Translations under genes and position numbers: made by a program
Shown: piece by piece, positions 37,201 to 49,600 of the stretch
How positions within the stretch are numbered: position 1 is the first letter of the stretch
How the letters are laid out: each line of letters opens with the position of its first letter
Notes under the pieces: generated by a model
What the model was told of the DNA's origin: nothing
Databases searched by the model: none
Seen by the model: only the letters and a program-made list of their open reading frames with translations
Assembly (NCBI GenBank): GCA_003254905.1
Contig: QANU01043828.1
Coordinates: 214,447 to 278,446, forward strand
Direction: 5' to 3'
Length of the DNA: 64,000 nt
DNA from: Nissolia schottii
Taxonomy: Eukaryota; Streptophyta; Magnoliopsida; Fabales; Fabaceae

Positions 37201-37935
37201 TTTTAATGTTATCTTGTCTAGTGTGTCCACTGACTCATTGCGTGCAACTTTCTTATTTGATTGTTTATATAAGTACATAATTCCTTTCTTTCCTTTGTCC
37301 AGCACTCTTGCTCTGCGAATACTGAATTTCATATTTCACTGCCATTCTACGTTTGATATTGTTCTTTGTCTATTTGAAGCAATAATTTCATGGTTGAACC
37401 AAATGTTAATTGTTTAATTGTTATAGGTTGATGCGGCTCTTGATTTGAGTCACACACAAAACATAGGAAGAATGATAAAGGCTCATTTTCCACACTCCCA
37501 GGTAAAGGATTATTTTTGGTACCGTGGGGTAATGTCCTTACATTCATGCGATCCCTTGTTTTTCCACTTCCAAAATATAATAGCCATCAAAAACTTTTTG
37601 TTTTAAGTTATCATAAAGATTAAGTAGCAGTAGTTTGTTTTGGTTGACACTCAGATCATTGGAGCATCCAACTTTTCATTCATTGTGGTTTTATTTTGCT
37701 TTTTGAAGAAGAATTAAATTCATTTTCTTGAACATTATTTTCAAATTTCCAGAAGGTGACAGTTCAGCACGAATAAGTTGAATAACCTCATTCCTTTGGT
37801 TCTCTTGGTTTGCAGTTTATTGTGGTTTCACTGAAGGAAGGCATGTTCAACAATGCAAATGTTCTTTTCCGGACAAAATTTGTAGATGGTGTATCAACTG
37901 TTCAGCGAACCGTTGCCTCTAAGCAAAGCAAGTGA
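25296..37935 (+). CDS. SMC2: SMC2, condensin ATPase subunit (20 exons, 1176 aa)
   Basis: Exons: 25296-25613, 26494-27174, 27312-27455, 27568-27858, 27957-28142, 28231-28395, 28505-28564, 28938-29000, 29493-29584, 30809-30905, 33554-33670, 33824-34042, 35098-35238, 35314-35481, 35561-35745, 35856-35949, 36026-36114, 36228-36453, 37427-37501, 37816-37935. All junctions are GT-AG and in frame, giving 1176 aa, close to the roughly 1175 of Arabidopsis. SMC2 pairs with SMC4 in condensin and compacts chromosomes at mitosis and meiosis. Visible features: Walker A GLNGSGKS (32-39), two coiled-coil arms (about 170-500 and 690-1000), a hinge around 505-690 ([32 protein letters not shown]), signature LSGGQ (1083-1087), Walker B LYILDE (D1111, E1112) and D-loop VDAALD. 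No catalytic residue is missing. The ATG opens directly with the conserved [14 protein letters not shown]. Introns carry LINE, LTR and Stowaway insertions. Confidence 0.96.
29650..30560 (-). mobile_element. Antisense LINE fragment in SMC2 intron 9
   Basis: On the minus strand, broken frames near 29930-29740 read [21 protein letters not shown], then KVAFLAS and CYANYLF, resembling the C-terminal end of plant LINE ORF2 (compare the copy at 22090). The upstream portion to about 30560 looks like more degraded LINE sequence. Boundaries are approximate. Confidence 0.5.
31377..31639. mobile_element. Stowaway-like MITE in SMC2 intron 10
   Basis: Perfect terminal inverted repeats CTCCCTCCGTCCAT and ATGGACGGAGGGAG are flanked by TA (31375-31376 and 31640-31641). 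This is the hallmark of Stowaway (Tc1/mariner-derived) MITEs. The length is 263 bp. Confidence 0.9.
32540..32788 (-). mobile_element. Solo LTR related to the LTR at 19712 (SMC2 intron 10)
   Basis: The sequence matches 19712-19995 in the same orientation, including TGTTGAATTTG, TTCAATAGGTT, TATATATAGTGCA and CCACATG/TCACATG. Flanks GGTCA (32535-32539) and GATCA (32789-32793) fit a decayed 5-bp target duplication. No primer-binding site follows. Confidence 0.55.
32985..33245 (+). mobile_element. Decayed LINE 3' end in SMC2 intron 10
   Basis: The sequence aligns with 22095-22380: GCCACTATTTGGTGC, GAACGCAACTCTC, CATCTGTTTG and the ending TCTTAATGAAATTCTT followed by an A-rich tail. The coding frame is destroyed. 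Confidence 0.6.
34690..35010. repeat. Pair of diverged direct repeats in SMC2 intron 12
   Basis: Blocks at about 34700-34770 and 34925-35005 share TCAAGAACCATTTCTC, GATGATTTTT/GAATGATTTT and ATATTTAAC, about 220 bp apart. The sequence has the look of decayed LTR material. No boundaries can be fixed. Confidence 0.4.
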
Positions 37936-38260
37936 TATATTGGGACTGTTGCTTCATATGTTATACATCTTGCAAATATTTTCATCTTCTGAGAAATAGA
38001 AATGAAGGTAACACTTGTATTTCAAATGCTTATGCAATTTGAACATCCAATATTTTAGGGCCCATACGTAATGTTCTCTCTGTTTTGTTACATCTATCCA
38101 TTTATAATATTTACGTTACATTAATTATTTTGTTCCATTTATATCATAATTGTAGTGAGATATTTATTAATGGGTAGATGTGAGAAGAGTAATAATTATA
38201 GTGAAAATAAAAATGTCATTTTTTTAGAGGGGTAACTTTGTCAACTCATCAATTTATACA

Positions 38261-38610
38261 TGAAGGATAATATAATAAATAAGGATTCGGTACTAAATTG
38301 ATTTCTCCTTAATGTGAAAGGGTGATCTTGAAGCCTTGACTAGAATCACTTATCGGTAGGATCCGTCACAATATATTAGATGGATCCCAAGTTTCCAAAG
38401 CCTAAATCCCCCTCTCTTTCTATTGTAGTTACTGTCATAGGAATTCGTCCATATTAGTTAACCCATAAGGTGGCTTTTATAGAAGGTAAACTAGGGTTAG
38501 ACAGTAATGACTAAAATTACTATAATGCCCATATAACATTTTCTTATCTCATCTTATCTTATGTTGAATGAGTGAACATACCATATGGGTGGACCCACTG
38601 TATTCCAACA
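38261..38610 (-). repeat. 3' LTR of the degenerate copia element
   Basis: In element orientation it starts TGTTGGAATACAG (38610) and ends CCTTCA (38261). It is directly preceded by the purine-rich tract at about 38611-38624. The length is 350 bp. The partner LTR differs by several substitutions and insertions, so the insertion is not recent. Confidence 0.75.
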
Positions 38611-40072
38611 TTTCCCATTCACACATAATGAGAGTGCTCATTTTACCTCTAAGTAAATAAACAAATTCTTATTAAAACTATAATCATTCATACAGGGAAA
38701 GTAGGTCGTGCAGCCAACATACCAACATACTATGAGAGCCTTGATGCTATACACTTGTTAGGGATATATAGTCTCTCGTTAAACAAAAACCTACAAGTAG
38801 ATCAAAAAGTATACAAGTACTCTAGATTATTCAAATCTCATTAAGATACATTCACAAGATCTCAATTATCGTTATATCTTGTATTCACAATCATGACTCA
38901 CAAGTCATAACTGGTATATTGGTGAATATAGACCAATAAGATTTTGTAAATGATATTCCTCTTCTCACAATCCTTTTAACGTCAACTCAGCTTGCTTTTT
39001 AGATGTTTCCCTTTAGACTGAATCTATGCACATGGCCCTTTGGCAACAAACTAAGATAGCAAACATCAACTCTCAAGTACTTGATCGGAGTTCAAGGGTA
39101 CACTAGTAAAGGCACTTAGGCTCTGATTCTGACACAACACAAGTTGAGATCACATTATGTTAACCTAAATAGTCAATAGTTGCACACGTTATGAAACATG
39201 TGCTATAACATTTTCTCCTTTTCCTTTGGAGTGTATGTCTTTTTCTCATAAAGAATGTTGTAAAGATGACATTTAGACACCATAAGTCTCCAAACTTGAG
39301 TTCCTTGATCTACCAAACATCTTGAACTCACATCTGGCCTTTGAAGTAGGCTTGAAGAACTTTTTCACCCCAACGACTATAATGACCTTATGTCATTATT
39401 TAGGCGACAATCAAAATTTAAGTATAAATGTTCTCAAATTATCTTTTTGATAATTATCTTAAAATATTATTTCATCTCCATCATCACTAAGATAATGAAG
39501 CGGTTACTTGTCTGAGAAGGCTAACCTTTTGTCTACTCGACATACTTCACAACAAATAAATAAGCAATGAGTGCACAAAGCACTCAACTACTTATATAGT
39601 ATGCAAATACACTTTATTGATTATAATCGTTTTTGTGAACCATGGAAAAATAATAAAATAGATGAAGTAACTCCAAACTCTACGCAATCTTTGAGACATA
39701 GTATGTTACACAAACACATCTCTAGGCAAGGACTTAGTCAATGGATATGCTTAACCTTTTTTGCGTAGGTAATTCTTCATGTTCACTGCCTTGCATGCGA
39801 CAATGTCTTTTACATAGTTAACTTTGATATCTGTGTTTAGTTGTGTATAGGGTCCTTGGCACAGACAATTGTAGCCTATTTGTCACAATAGAGTGTCACT
39901 GTTCAACACTTCTCGTGTCAACCAAACAGTGAGAGCCACATATTGGGCTTCCATCGCGGACAATGATACACATGATCATTTCTTACTACTCCATGATATA
40001 GCACCATCACTTAGTAAGAAAACAAGGCCCGGGGTGGATTTTGGTTTATTCAAGTCTCCTCCATGATCAACA

Positions 40073-40402
40073 TTAGTGTTTCAAATGCAGGTATTTGTTG
40101 CCTTCGTGATAAAGTGCATAATCAAAAGTCCCTTTTAGATATTTCATGATCCTTTTCATTGCTTGCCAATGTGTTGGTCTCGAGTTGGTTTGATATCTAC
40201 TCACAAAGCCATTTACTTGATAGATATCAAATTTGGTACACATCATAGCATATGTCAGATATTTGATTGCACTCGTGAATGAAGTTTGGCTCATACGCTT
40301 TCTTTCTTGAAGACTCTTAGGGCGCATATTGACTCTTAAGGCTTGTGTTTTATTGATAGGGGTATTGATATGGTTAGAAGTTTCCATATCAAAATTGCTC
40401 AA
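40073..40402 (-). pseudogene. Copia pol fragment, reverse transcriptase C-terminal side
   Basis: A 109-aa frame has SLQERKRMSQTSFTSAIKYLTYAMM, FVSRYQTN and HWQAMKRIMKYLKGTFDYAL, the stretch between reverse transcriptase and RNase H in copia polyproteins. The usual TRPDI is altered to TKFDI. It is part of the element 38261-43657 and is open only locally. Confidence 0.75.
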
Positions 40403-42020
40403 GAACGTTTCTAATGTAATTCTCTTGCGAGAGATACATAGAACTATCTTTCAATAACAACTAAATCTTTATCTCATTGAGAAACCCCACATATAATGTC
40501 ATAATTACAAACTTGCTCTTAGATCTTTTGGTATACACACAAGTGTCTTCACTCATCATAGTGAAACCACTAGATATCACAGATTCGTGAAAACATATAT
40601 ACCACTACTTTGAAGATTATTTTACGACCATAAATAGACTTTGAATTTAAAGTCTACAAACCTTATGTTTGTGGCCTATTTGGGTGAAACACTCAGGTTG
40701 TTCCCTGTAAGTATCTTCATTTGATTCTCCATTGAGAAAGATAGTCTTTACATTCAATTGATGTAATTCATGATCTAAAGGAGCTACCATAGCTAGAAGT
40801 AGGCGATAAAGGTAAATCAAACTGTAAGAGAAAAAGTCTTTTCATAGTCAATTCTTCCTTGTTGTGTATCCCTTAGCCACCAGCCTAGCCTTATATCACT
40901 CAACTGTGTCATCAACCTTTTGTTTCCAATAGATTTGTGTCCATCAAGGAGGTCAACTAGTTTTCAAACTTTGATGGACCTTATAGACTATCACTTCTTT
41001 CATTGCTTTTAAACCTTCATTCTTAGAGGGAGATTAGAGAGCCAATTGCACATTGCTTGGCCCATCCATATATTGTAGGAGCATTGTAAGAGGTTCACTA
41101 CCTTTGATCTAAAATCATTGCATGGAATCCAGGTACGGGAAATATCTCTATTGTGATTCATTAAACCTTACTATGTTGTTCCCATTTGGATCAACACGAC
41201 TCCCCCTTGGATGATGAATATCGATCTCGCTTCCACTTGAAACAAGATCCATCTCGTCACTTGTTTTTTGGAGCAATAAAATCACTTATTTTTGCATTTG
41301 ATGATGAATGAGGTATCTTGTCACTCCTATTTAGAGTAACAAGACCATTCACATTCGTGTCTGATGATGAAGGAAATTACTGATGAGAAACCAATTCATC
41401 ATCTACCATAATCCTCCCACTCGAATTAAGTGATATTGGTTCATTCGGATCCTCCATCTTGGATAAGTACAAGTCTTAACCTATCTCACCCATCTCGAGA
41501 AATCCATTCTCTAAGAATGTGATATCTCGTGATTTGAATTTAGTTGTGGTCCCGTTGTCTCTAAGATTCTAAAACACTTAGGTTAAATTTTCTCCCGATC
41601 CATAACTCATGGAGCTGTGAAAACAGATTTCGTAGGCAGACGGTTAAGAACATATGATGTAGTTAACAGAGCATCACCCTAATGTGAAACATGCAACTGA
41701 GTCTGTTCCATAATAGACTTAACTATCTGAATAAGCATTTATTTTGCATTTCCTCAACTCCATTTTGTTGTGGACTACTAGGGATAATCAACTGATGAAC
41801 TAAACCTTTTGCAACACATAACTCGTAAATTTGGGCCGCTAGGATTCACGACCTCAATTAGTTTGAAGAACTTATTTCTTCTTGTCTAATTGATTTTTCA
41901 CTAAGCTCATATAGCATTTGTGAGAAATTAAGTACAGGTCTGAAATGAGTGTTATCACCAATAAATGTGATGAAATAGTACGCTCTATGCCTAACCTTTA
42001 CATTCATGGGCCCACAGATG

Positions 42021-42242
42021 TCAGAATGGATTAATGTAATGGAAATTCAACCTTAGTTGTTTTACCAATAAGGTTTTTTTGAAAGATTTTCGAGCAAGAC
42101 AACATTCACAAGTAGACAAATCTACCTTCTTGACGCCAAAAAGCAAACCTTGTTTTGCTAACTGCATAGAAAACATTTGCATTGTTATAGATTCCTTGTC
42201 CAAATCCATAACAATAAAATCATCAGTAATAACCAAAACCAT
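42021..42242 (-). pseudogene. Copia GAG-pre-integrase fragment
   Basis: A 73-aa frame contains LAKQGLLFGVKKVDLSTCECCLARKS, the zinc-binding HHCC pre-integrase region. The final part gives the CxxC. The upstream His residues are not in this frame. It is part of the dead copia element. Confidence 0.75.
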
Positions 42243-43657
42243 GTAAAGTTGAACCCTGAGTCAGTTTAATTAAGTTGTCATGAAAGAGATAATCATAGCT
42301 TAGCCTAAGCAAAGCCATAATAGAAACAACAGTTCGACAATTCTGATGCGCATCAAGGACATCATGTAGGATACGGTCTCAATCTTTGTGCCAAACTAAC
42401 TTGCATGTCTCGATCCCTTTGACAACAATCTTGGTGTTTTTGTTTTCATATATCCATTTTGCTCAGTTTGAGACTTGCCAAAAACCAACATTTAGGGAAA
42501 AAGAGCGGGTGATAGGTTGGACCTAGTGCTCGTCAATTAAGACATTACCAGCAAATGTTAGAGAATGTAGCTTGGTTTTAGGCATAGTTCTGAACCTCAT
42601 TCTGAAAGCTTTATAGTGCTTTGGTGATGTTTGAACTCTCGTAGGATGTTATCATTCAAGTTGTTTCTCAATGTAATGCAAGTTAAGGAGTTCTTTTTCC
42701 ATGCCTCATAATCTTCACGGCCCCACCTATGCTGGACCATGGTTCTAGTTTTTGACTTATTCATGATGTGATTTAGAGCCTTAAAAGTCTATTGCTCTTC
42801 TAGCATATACTGGAGTTTCATGCTCCAAATCTCATAATTATCGCCATTGAGCTTCAACCATTTGTTGAACTCAACAACAATGCTCTTACAAGCAGTTGTC
42901 ATTCTTTACATAAAAAAAAACTGATAAAATAAGGATCAAACAAAAAAAATCGCAAGATTTAGTGTTCATCGTGCATACACATACAACACTAAGCATACAT
43001 TGATTAAGTTAATAAACACTCATGCATAACTTGGAGTCAAAAGTTCACTATGTTTCCAATCATCGTCCAAAGTAAAATGTAAAGCGAAATTTAACAAAAT
43101 CAAACACATTCAAGGTTAAAGGAAGAAAAGTAGGTTGAATAAATTCAATCCAGATAAAAAAGATATTTTGAAACACATTAAGAATGTTAAATTCCAAATT
43201 TTAGCCCCAATTGAAAACAAATTTCACCAGAAAAATATGATGATTAGAAAATTAGTCTTTGGCTCTAATACTAATGAAGGATAATATAATAAATAAGGAT
43301 TCAATACTATATTGAATATATGAGATCAGGAGACTTATCTGATTTCTCCTTAATGCAGAAGCGTGCTCTTGAAGCCTTAATTGGAATCACTTTTTTTTTT
43401 TACATAAGATTAGAATAACTTATCGGTATGATCCGTCACAAGGTGTCGGATGGATTCCAAGTTTCCATAGCCTAAATTCCCCTCTTTTCAATTGTAGTTA
43501 TTGTCACATGAATTTTTCCATATTAGCTAACCCTTAAGGTGACTTTTATGGAAGGTAAAATAGGGATAGATAGTAACTAGAGATAGATAGTAATGACTAA
43601 ACTATAATGCCCGTATAGCATTTCCTTATTTTATCTTATGTTGTATAAGTGAAATGA

Positions 43658-44426
43658 NNNNNNNNNNNNNNNNNNNNNNNNNNNNNNNNNNNNNNNNNNN
43701 NNNNNNNNNNNNNNNNNNNNNNNNNNNNNNNNNNNNNNNNNNNNNNNNNNNNNNNNNNNNNNNNNNNNNNNNNNNNNNNNNNNNNNNNNNNNNNNNNNNN
43801 NNNNNNNNNNNNNNNNNNNNNNNNNNNNNNNNNNNNNNNNNNNNNNNNNNNNNNNNNNNNNNNNNNNNNNNNNNNNNNNNNNNNNNNNNNNNNNNNNNNN
43901 NNNNNNNNNNNNNNNNNNNNNNNNNNNNNNNNNNNNNNNNNNNNNNNNNNNNNNNNNNNNNNNNNNNNNNNNNNNNNNNNNNNNNNNNNNNNNNNNNNNN
44001 NNNNNNNNNNNNNNNNNNNNNNNNNNNNNNNNNNNNNNNNNNNNNNNNNNNNNNNNNNNNNNNNNNNNNNNNNNNNNNNNNNNNNNNNNNNNNNNNNNNN
44101 NNNNNNNNNNNNNNNNNNNNNNNNNNNNNNNNNNNNNNNNNNNNNNNNNNNNNNNNNNNNNNNNNNNNNNNNNNNNNNNNNNNNNNNNNNNNNNNNNNNN
44201 NNNNNNNNNNNNNNNNNNNNNNNNNNNNNNNNNNNNNNNNNNNNNNNNNNNNNNNNNNNNNNNNNNNNNNNNNNNNNNNNNNNNNNNNNNNNNNNNNNNN
44301 NNNNNNNNNNNNNNNNNNNNNNNNNNNNNNNNNNNNNNNNNNNNNNNNNNNNNNNNNNNNNNNNNNNNNNNNNNNNNNNNNNNNNNNNNNNNNNNNNNNN
44401 NNNNNNNNNNNNNNNNNNNNNNNNNN
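43658..44426. other. Assembly gap (769 N)
   Basis: Unknown bases. The gap starts inside the copia 5' LTR, which should need only a few tens of bases more, so the rest hides the insertion flank. Confidence 0.99.
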
Positions 44427-44525
44427 TAAATTTTGGGTCGTGCCACGTGGAATCCCACGTGGCACGTCAGCCTCGTGTCAGCGCCATTAATGGCTATGTC
44501 AGCGCCGTTACACCTTATCCAGCCT

Positions 44526-44608
44526 CAGGGACTAAAACCATATTTTCAACTTTTACAGGGACTAAAACCAAACTTTGAAATTTTACAGGGACTAAAAACA
44601 TAATTAAC
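44526..44608. repeat. 30-bp tandem repeat, three copies
   Basis: Units beginning CAGGGACTAAAA start at about 44526, 44556 and 44586. The motif is familiar from the ends of plant MITE-like repeats. Confidence 0.75.
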
Positions 44609-44850
44609 CCATATATATATATATATATATATGTATATGTATATAATTTTCTTCCCCGTTAATCTGTTTTTTTGTTTTCTATAGATATACCGAAACAGAG
44701 AAATATTTTGTCTCTATAAAGTAAATGTGTCATTCCACCTAATATAACTTGTGATAAAATAGCGTTAATGAGGGCTGGTGGTAAAATGGTATGTTACAAA
44801 TCTGGTTGATCTGGCTTTTGTATATGAATGATGTCTAGAGAAATGAAACT

Positions 44851-45065
44851 TAGTGTGTTTATGAGTTTTGTTTCGGAGGGAAAGGAAAAGAAAGATTTTG
44901 AAGGGTTTAATCATGATTTTGACATGTCAAAATCATTGCTAAGCCCCTTTATACCTTTTCTTTCTTTTTTCTCCAAAACAAAACTCACAAACCCTCAAAA
45001 TTTTAACTAAGCCCTTCTAAACCTAACCTTTCTTTTCTCTCCAAAACAAAATTCACACACCCTAA
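44851..45065. mobile_element. MITE-like inverted repeat
   Basis: The left arm GTGTGTTTATGAGTTTTGTTT and the right arm, read in reverse (GGGTGTGTGAATTTTGTTTT), are imperfect inverted copies, with TTA and TAA at the outer edges. A perfect 24-bp palindrome lies at 44913-44936 (ATGATTTTGACA and its complement). Confidence 0.5.
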
Positions 45066-46649
45066 GAATATTGAGTTTGTCAGAGTTTTGCTTTGAACAT
45101 TGTTAGAAAGCCAGAATCTTTGCTAGGTGTTAGAATAATGTGGCATAAGTAGTAACCATTATATTAAAAATATGGATCCTACCACCATATCTCATCCAAC
45201 TCTTCGGGCAAAAGTAGTTGTTTAGCACATCTCTTTTAGCTTTATAAATTGGCTACTTAATTGAAATCAGTGTAAACAATCTACTAAATAACATCTTATA
45301 TAACTAACCCAAATTATAGATTTAGTTCATTATAGTATATTAATTTATGCATTATTCATTGTGATGTTATGATGAGGTTAAAATATGCAATTCCTTCTAA
45401 GGCTCTATTGTACTATGTGCCTGACAATAAAATTGTATACATTTGTGCAAGAATTCTCGGTGACAACATTCTGACGGTCCTCGTTTATGATCTTGTAAGC
45501 AGGGGGGCCTACGTAAAGGAATTGGAGACTTGTCAATGATCGAATATGTCTGCATCTGCATTACTAATTTATGTACACTGCTTGTGTTAATCTGTACAAA
45601 TTGTACAAATTAAGTCTAAAAACCATCTAGGATGACTTAACCTTGTCATTGTAATGAAGTTTCCCATCTAACAAAATTAGGGCATGCATTTCAACCATTT
45701 TCTTTAAAAAGTGACATTTTATATAATTAATTTTTTTGGATAAAATAAAGTAAGAAAATAGTGTTTTAGTAATTTTTTAGGTTTGATTTTGCTTTTTTTT
45801 TTTTTTTAGAGTTGGTTCAAATTTACCTGCTAAGAAGTGTTTGCTTTGACTTTAAATTGAGACTAGCTATTTCTTCAACCTAAAATTTATCATACAAGTG
45901 TTATTTTTATAAGTTTACATAAGTTTTGTGTTCATTTCTATTTTCTACCTAGTAAGAATTTTTGTTGTGTTGCGTTTGGAAGTTTTCCACAGTGTAATCT
46001 GGTGACCTGATTATGTATATCTTGGAGTGGCAATACTTGAGAAAATGATGGTTTTAATGTTCGGTTTATCGGATCTTGTGTCAACCCAATTTAGTCTTGC
46101 CAGGATAGCGTTTAAACTGGTGTCAACCCATTTTAAATAAATTAAAAAAAATTTGTACCAATTAAATGAATTGGATTGGATCACCTCAACTTGTAATTTG
46201 GCTATCATAAAAAAAACGTGAGATTAAGGTGAATTTGTTTCAATTTATTTATATATATGAAAAATCATTGTTCTTTTACTAAAAATCAGTCATCATATAT
46301 TTATATAATTTTTTTAAAAAAATTGATTTCAACTTTTGAAGGAATAACTTTTGAAAATAATTGATTTTAGTTTTATTAACACTAAAATGAATTAGGTTTT
46401 TAATCATGTTTTTTAATTGAAACAAAACCACCCTAAATTTATTTTAATAAATGATTATAAATATAATTATTATTATTTAAATAATTGAATATCTGAACCA
46501 ATCTATACTTGGATGTATTAAGTTTAAAGTAATTTTTAAAGTATCGTGTTTTGTTTGAATTATAAGATAAAATATTTTTTATATGGTAAATTACTAAGTG
46601 GAGGTTTGAAATGATTAATTTATACTAGTTTTTGATCATTTTTTAGAGA

Positions 46650-49600
46650 TTTTTTTTTTCTTTATCAATTGTGAGAAAGCATTGTCCTGATCAAGCAAAT
46701 ATGTCAAAGTTGTCTCAGAGAAATGTAACTAAATTAATAGCCGTTGAAATTTTTTTTTTATTTTTATTATCTGAGTCGGTTCATGTCCCAATTGAAAGTC
46801 CTCTAATTCACCTTGAGGTCGCGATCTCTCCTCTGGTAGTCGCTCCTAGACATCGACGTCTACAATCATCACTTCATCTGACTATTTAGATAGTCCTCTT
46901 TCCGACCTTCGTTTCTTGTCGCCCTTGAGGCTATTTTGATAGCACTTCCAAGCTATAAGGAAAGGGAAACTTCATGTCCAAATGTAAGGTTGAAATGATT
47001 GCTCCATGCTTGTTGAACATCCTTCTGCCAATAATAGCATTATAAGCCAAGGTACGACTAACAACAAGAAAATTTACCTTTTTAGTGCGGGTATTAGGTG
47101 GGGTGCCAAATGTAACATGTAGTGGGATATAATCATCTGGTTGCATTTGATCCCCGGAGAAACTTATCAATTGACTCTGTTGTGGATTGAGGTCCTCAAT
47201 ATGCAATCTGAGTTTTTGAAATGTATCTTGGAACAAGTTGTCAGATGCACTTCTTTGGTCCACAAGTATCCTTTCACCTTAGCGTTTGCCATGACAGCCT
47301 AAATGATCATTAGATCTATATGTCTGGGAACCATGCCTTCTATGTACTTATCAGTAAATGATATCTCAGGCATAGATGGGAAAGGCTTAGCACTACATAT
47401 GTCAGTGGAAGTGTTCAATACTTCACGCAACTGTCTTTTCTATGAGTTTCTAGAATTTTCTTCTTGATCACTGCCCCTTGAGATTGTATTGATCTCATTA
47501 TACCTTGTGTCATTGTGCGGATTCCGGGTACGGGAATCATAGTCCTTATCCCAGGGCTTTCTTTTTGTGCTACATCTTTCCAGATCCAGGCTTTGCTTCC
47601 TATGCTTATTGTCATTCTTCTTTCCTTGAGCGTTGTGGTTTGCTATACACTTGACCAACATTTCATCTTGTATGAGATCCTCAATTGCATCCTTCAGATT
47701 GATGCATTTCTTTGTCTTATGACCGAATCTGTCGTGATATTCACTATAAGGAGCATTCTTCCTTTTTGGTCGTGTCGTAAGAAGTTGTGGTAGAGGTAGC
47801 TGGAGCTCCATGTTATTTACTTCTCAAAGTGGATCCAGGGTATAGTGAGATTAGTATAACTCTGGTATTTCCCTGTCTGTGGTGGATTTTCTTCCTACTT
47901 CTGTGATCGATCTAGTTGACGATGGTATTGCCCCCTTGAGTCTTCATATGGCATTGCTAGAGCCTTGTACCCTTCTTTCATATTTATGTATCTCTCTGCT
48001 CTTCGGTTAAACTCATCAAGGTACAAGGTTGTTCCTTGATGAGATCATTAGAGAAGTCGGAGCTCAGCCAAACCTCGTGTGTGAATGCAAGTAGAATCTT
48101 AGGGTTTGTGATGTGTTTCACCTGTGTGACTTCCTTGTTGAATCTGTCTACGAAGTCTCTGACCCACACCAAAATGTCGCAATTGTAGTGCGCGATCAAA
48201 TAATAATTTATAAAACTAAGCAAACTCCAAAAGCGTATTAAAGAGTGCTAACTTATGTCCTCTTTCAAGGAAGCAATTTGAACCAATTAAAGTAAACTGG
48301 AGTTTAAATTGACTGAAATTGATTAAAAGAAATTAACAATTAAATAAAAGTAATATCCTGCATATGACTTTTCTAAATTAACAATTAATTATCATTAGTT
48401 CCTGAATTAATTATTCATAAAAGGGATGTTGTTTCATTAGTTAAAGATGTCTAACTAATGCGCAATTTACTTAAAAAATTACAATCGTCAATCTCCTAAG
48501 CATTAACTAATATAGGAATTAACAGCTAAGATCTCAACATCAAAAACCTATGCTAATTATATTCCCAATTGCACAACCTAATCAAATCTGATTGGTTCTC
48601 AAAGGTTCCCTTATCCTAATTTAATAAATCCTACAATCATCAAGATCTATCAATTTAGAATTAAACCTAATCAATAACATGTAGTTGCTATATTATTAAT
48701 TAGAAGGGGAAAGAGTTGTAAATTATCATTAAGCACAGAACCTCCAATTAATCCTAATCCTAGAATTACCGCATGCAAGATATTATGAAACTACTCCTCC
48801 ATGGGTGGAGGATAAAAACTCATAATGAATAAGTCAAATGAAAACAGAAACAGATCTGAATTTCAAATAAAATCTAAATTAAATTACTGGAAAGAAACGA
48901 AGTCGAACACGCAAGAACTCGAACGCGATCGTGAGAACTCCAACAATCTTCGAAAAGACTATCTAAGCATCACTAACAAAGACCTATGATGCTGGAAAAA
49001 ATAAAGAAAAATTGAATGAAAACTAATCTAAGAGGCAGAGTATGAAGTTGTGTGATGTTCTGTCGAGTTGTGTCGTTCTCCCTTCAGCCTATGTCTATTT
49101 ATAACTCTTTGGGGTCACAAAAATAGGATTTCAAGTCACTAGCGGCGGAATTTCGCATTCAGACACGTGCTGCAGCGACATAGTAAGTTTTGGGCGTTGC
49201 AGCGCCTCAAATGCGCTATAGCGTCGCATTAGTATATGGTCGTTGCAGCGCTTCCATATGCGCTCTAGCGCGCTGCCGAGAACTGTTTGCTTCTTTCTGC
49301 ACTCTTTTCTTCCTTCCTTACCTCATTTTACTCCCTTTCTTGCACTAGCACTCATTATCTGTGATTCTAACAACTCAAACACAAGATGTTAAACGTATAG
49401 GTTACTCGAGACATTTAAATCATTCAAAATGGTGTTTAAACTGTAGATTTCTCAATTATGAACATACGATGACAATATGAGAAACATATCAATTAATCAT
49501 TAAAATCACATATTTTTAGGATGTAGTGTTCGATTATGGAGTATTAAAATGTGGAATAAAATCCCCCTATCAGTCTTAGAGAGATTCCCTTTCTCATTGC

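Larger units (their letters stand above)
38261..43657 (-). mobile_element. Degenerate Ty1/copia retrotransposon, 5' LTR running into the gap
   Basis: The 3' LTR (38261-38610) and the partial 5' LTR (43274-43657, cut by the gap) are clearly related, sharing GCCCATATAACATTT/GCCCGTATAGCATTT-type blocks. The primer-binding region is 43273-43254 (TAGTATTAGAGCC, a decayed initiator-Met match). A purine-rich tract (GAATGGGAAA) abuts the 3' LTR. In between, minus-strand frames show copia domains in the normal order: gag near 42900-42300, GAG-pre-integrase (42242-42021), integrase near 41990, reverse transcriptase near 40770 (NVKTIFLNG, with N where the family has D) and RNase H side (40402-40073). 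Stops and shifts break every domain, so it is dead. Confidence 0.85.
44427..46640. other. Repeat-rich intergenic region, no gene
   Basis: It holds an inverted repeat built on CACGTG (44442-44467), three tandem copies of a 30-bp unit beginning CAGGGACTAAAA (44526-44608), an AT run (44613-44640), and a small inverted-repeat element around 44851-45065 centred on a 24-bp palindrome. From 45070 to 46640 I see only AT-rich DNA. Confidence 0.5.

Noticed and set aside
43626..44490. Open frames of about 275-280 codons on both strands
   Set aside because: They consist almost wholly of N from the assembly gap.
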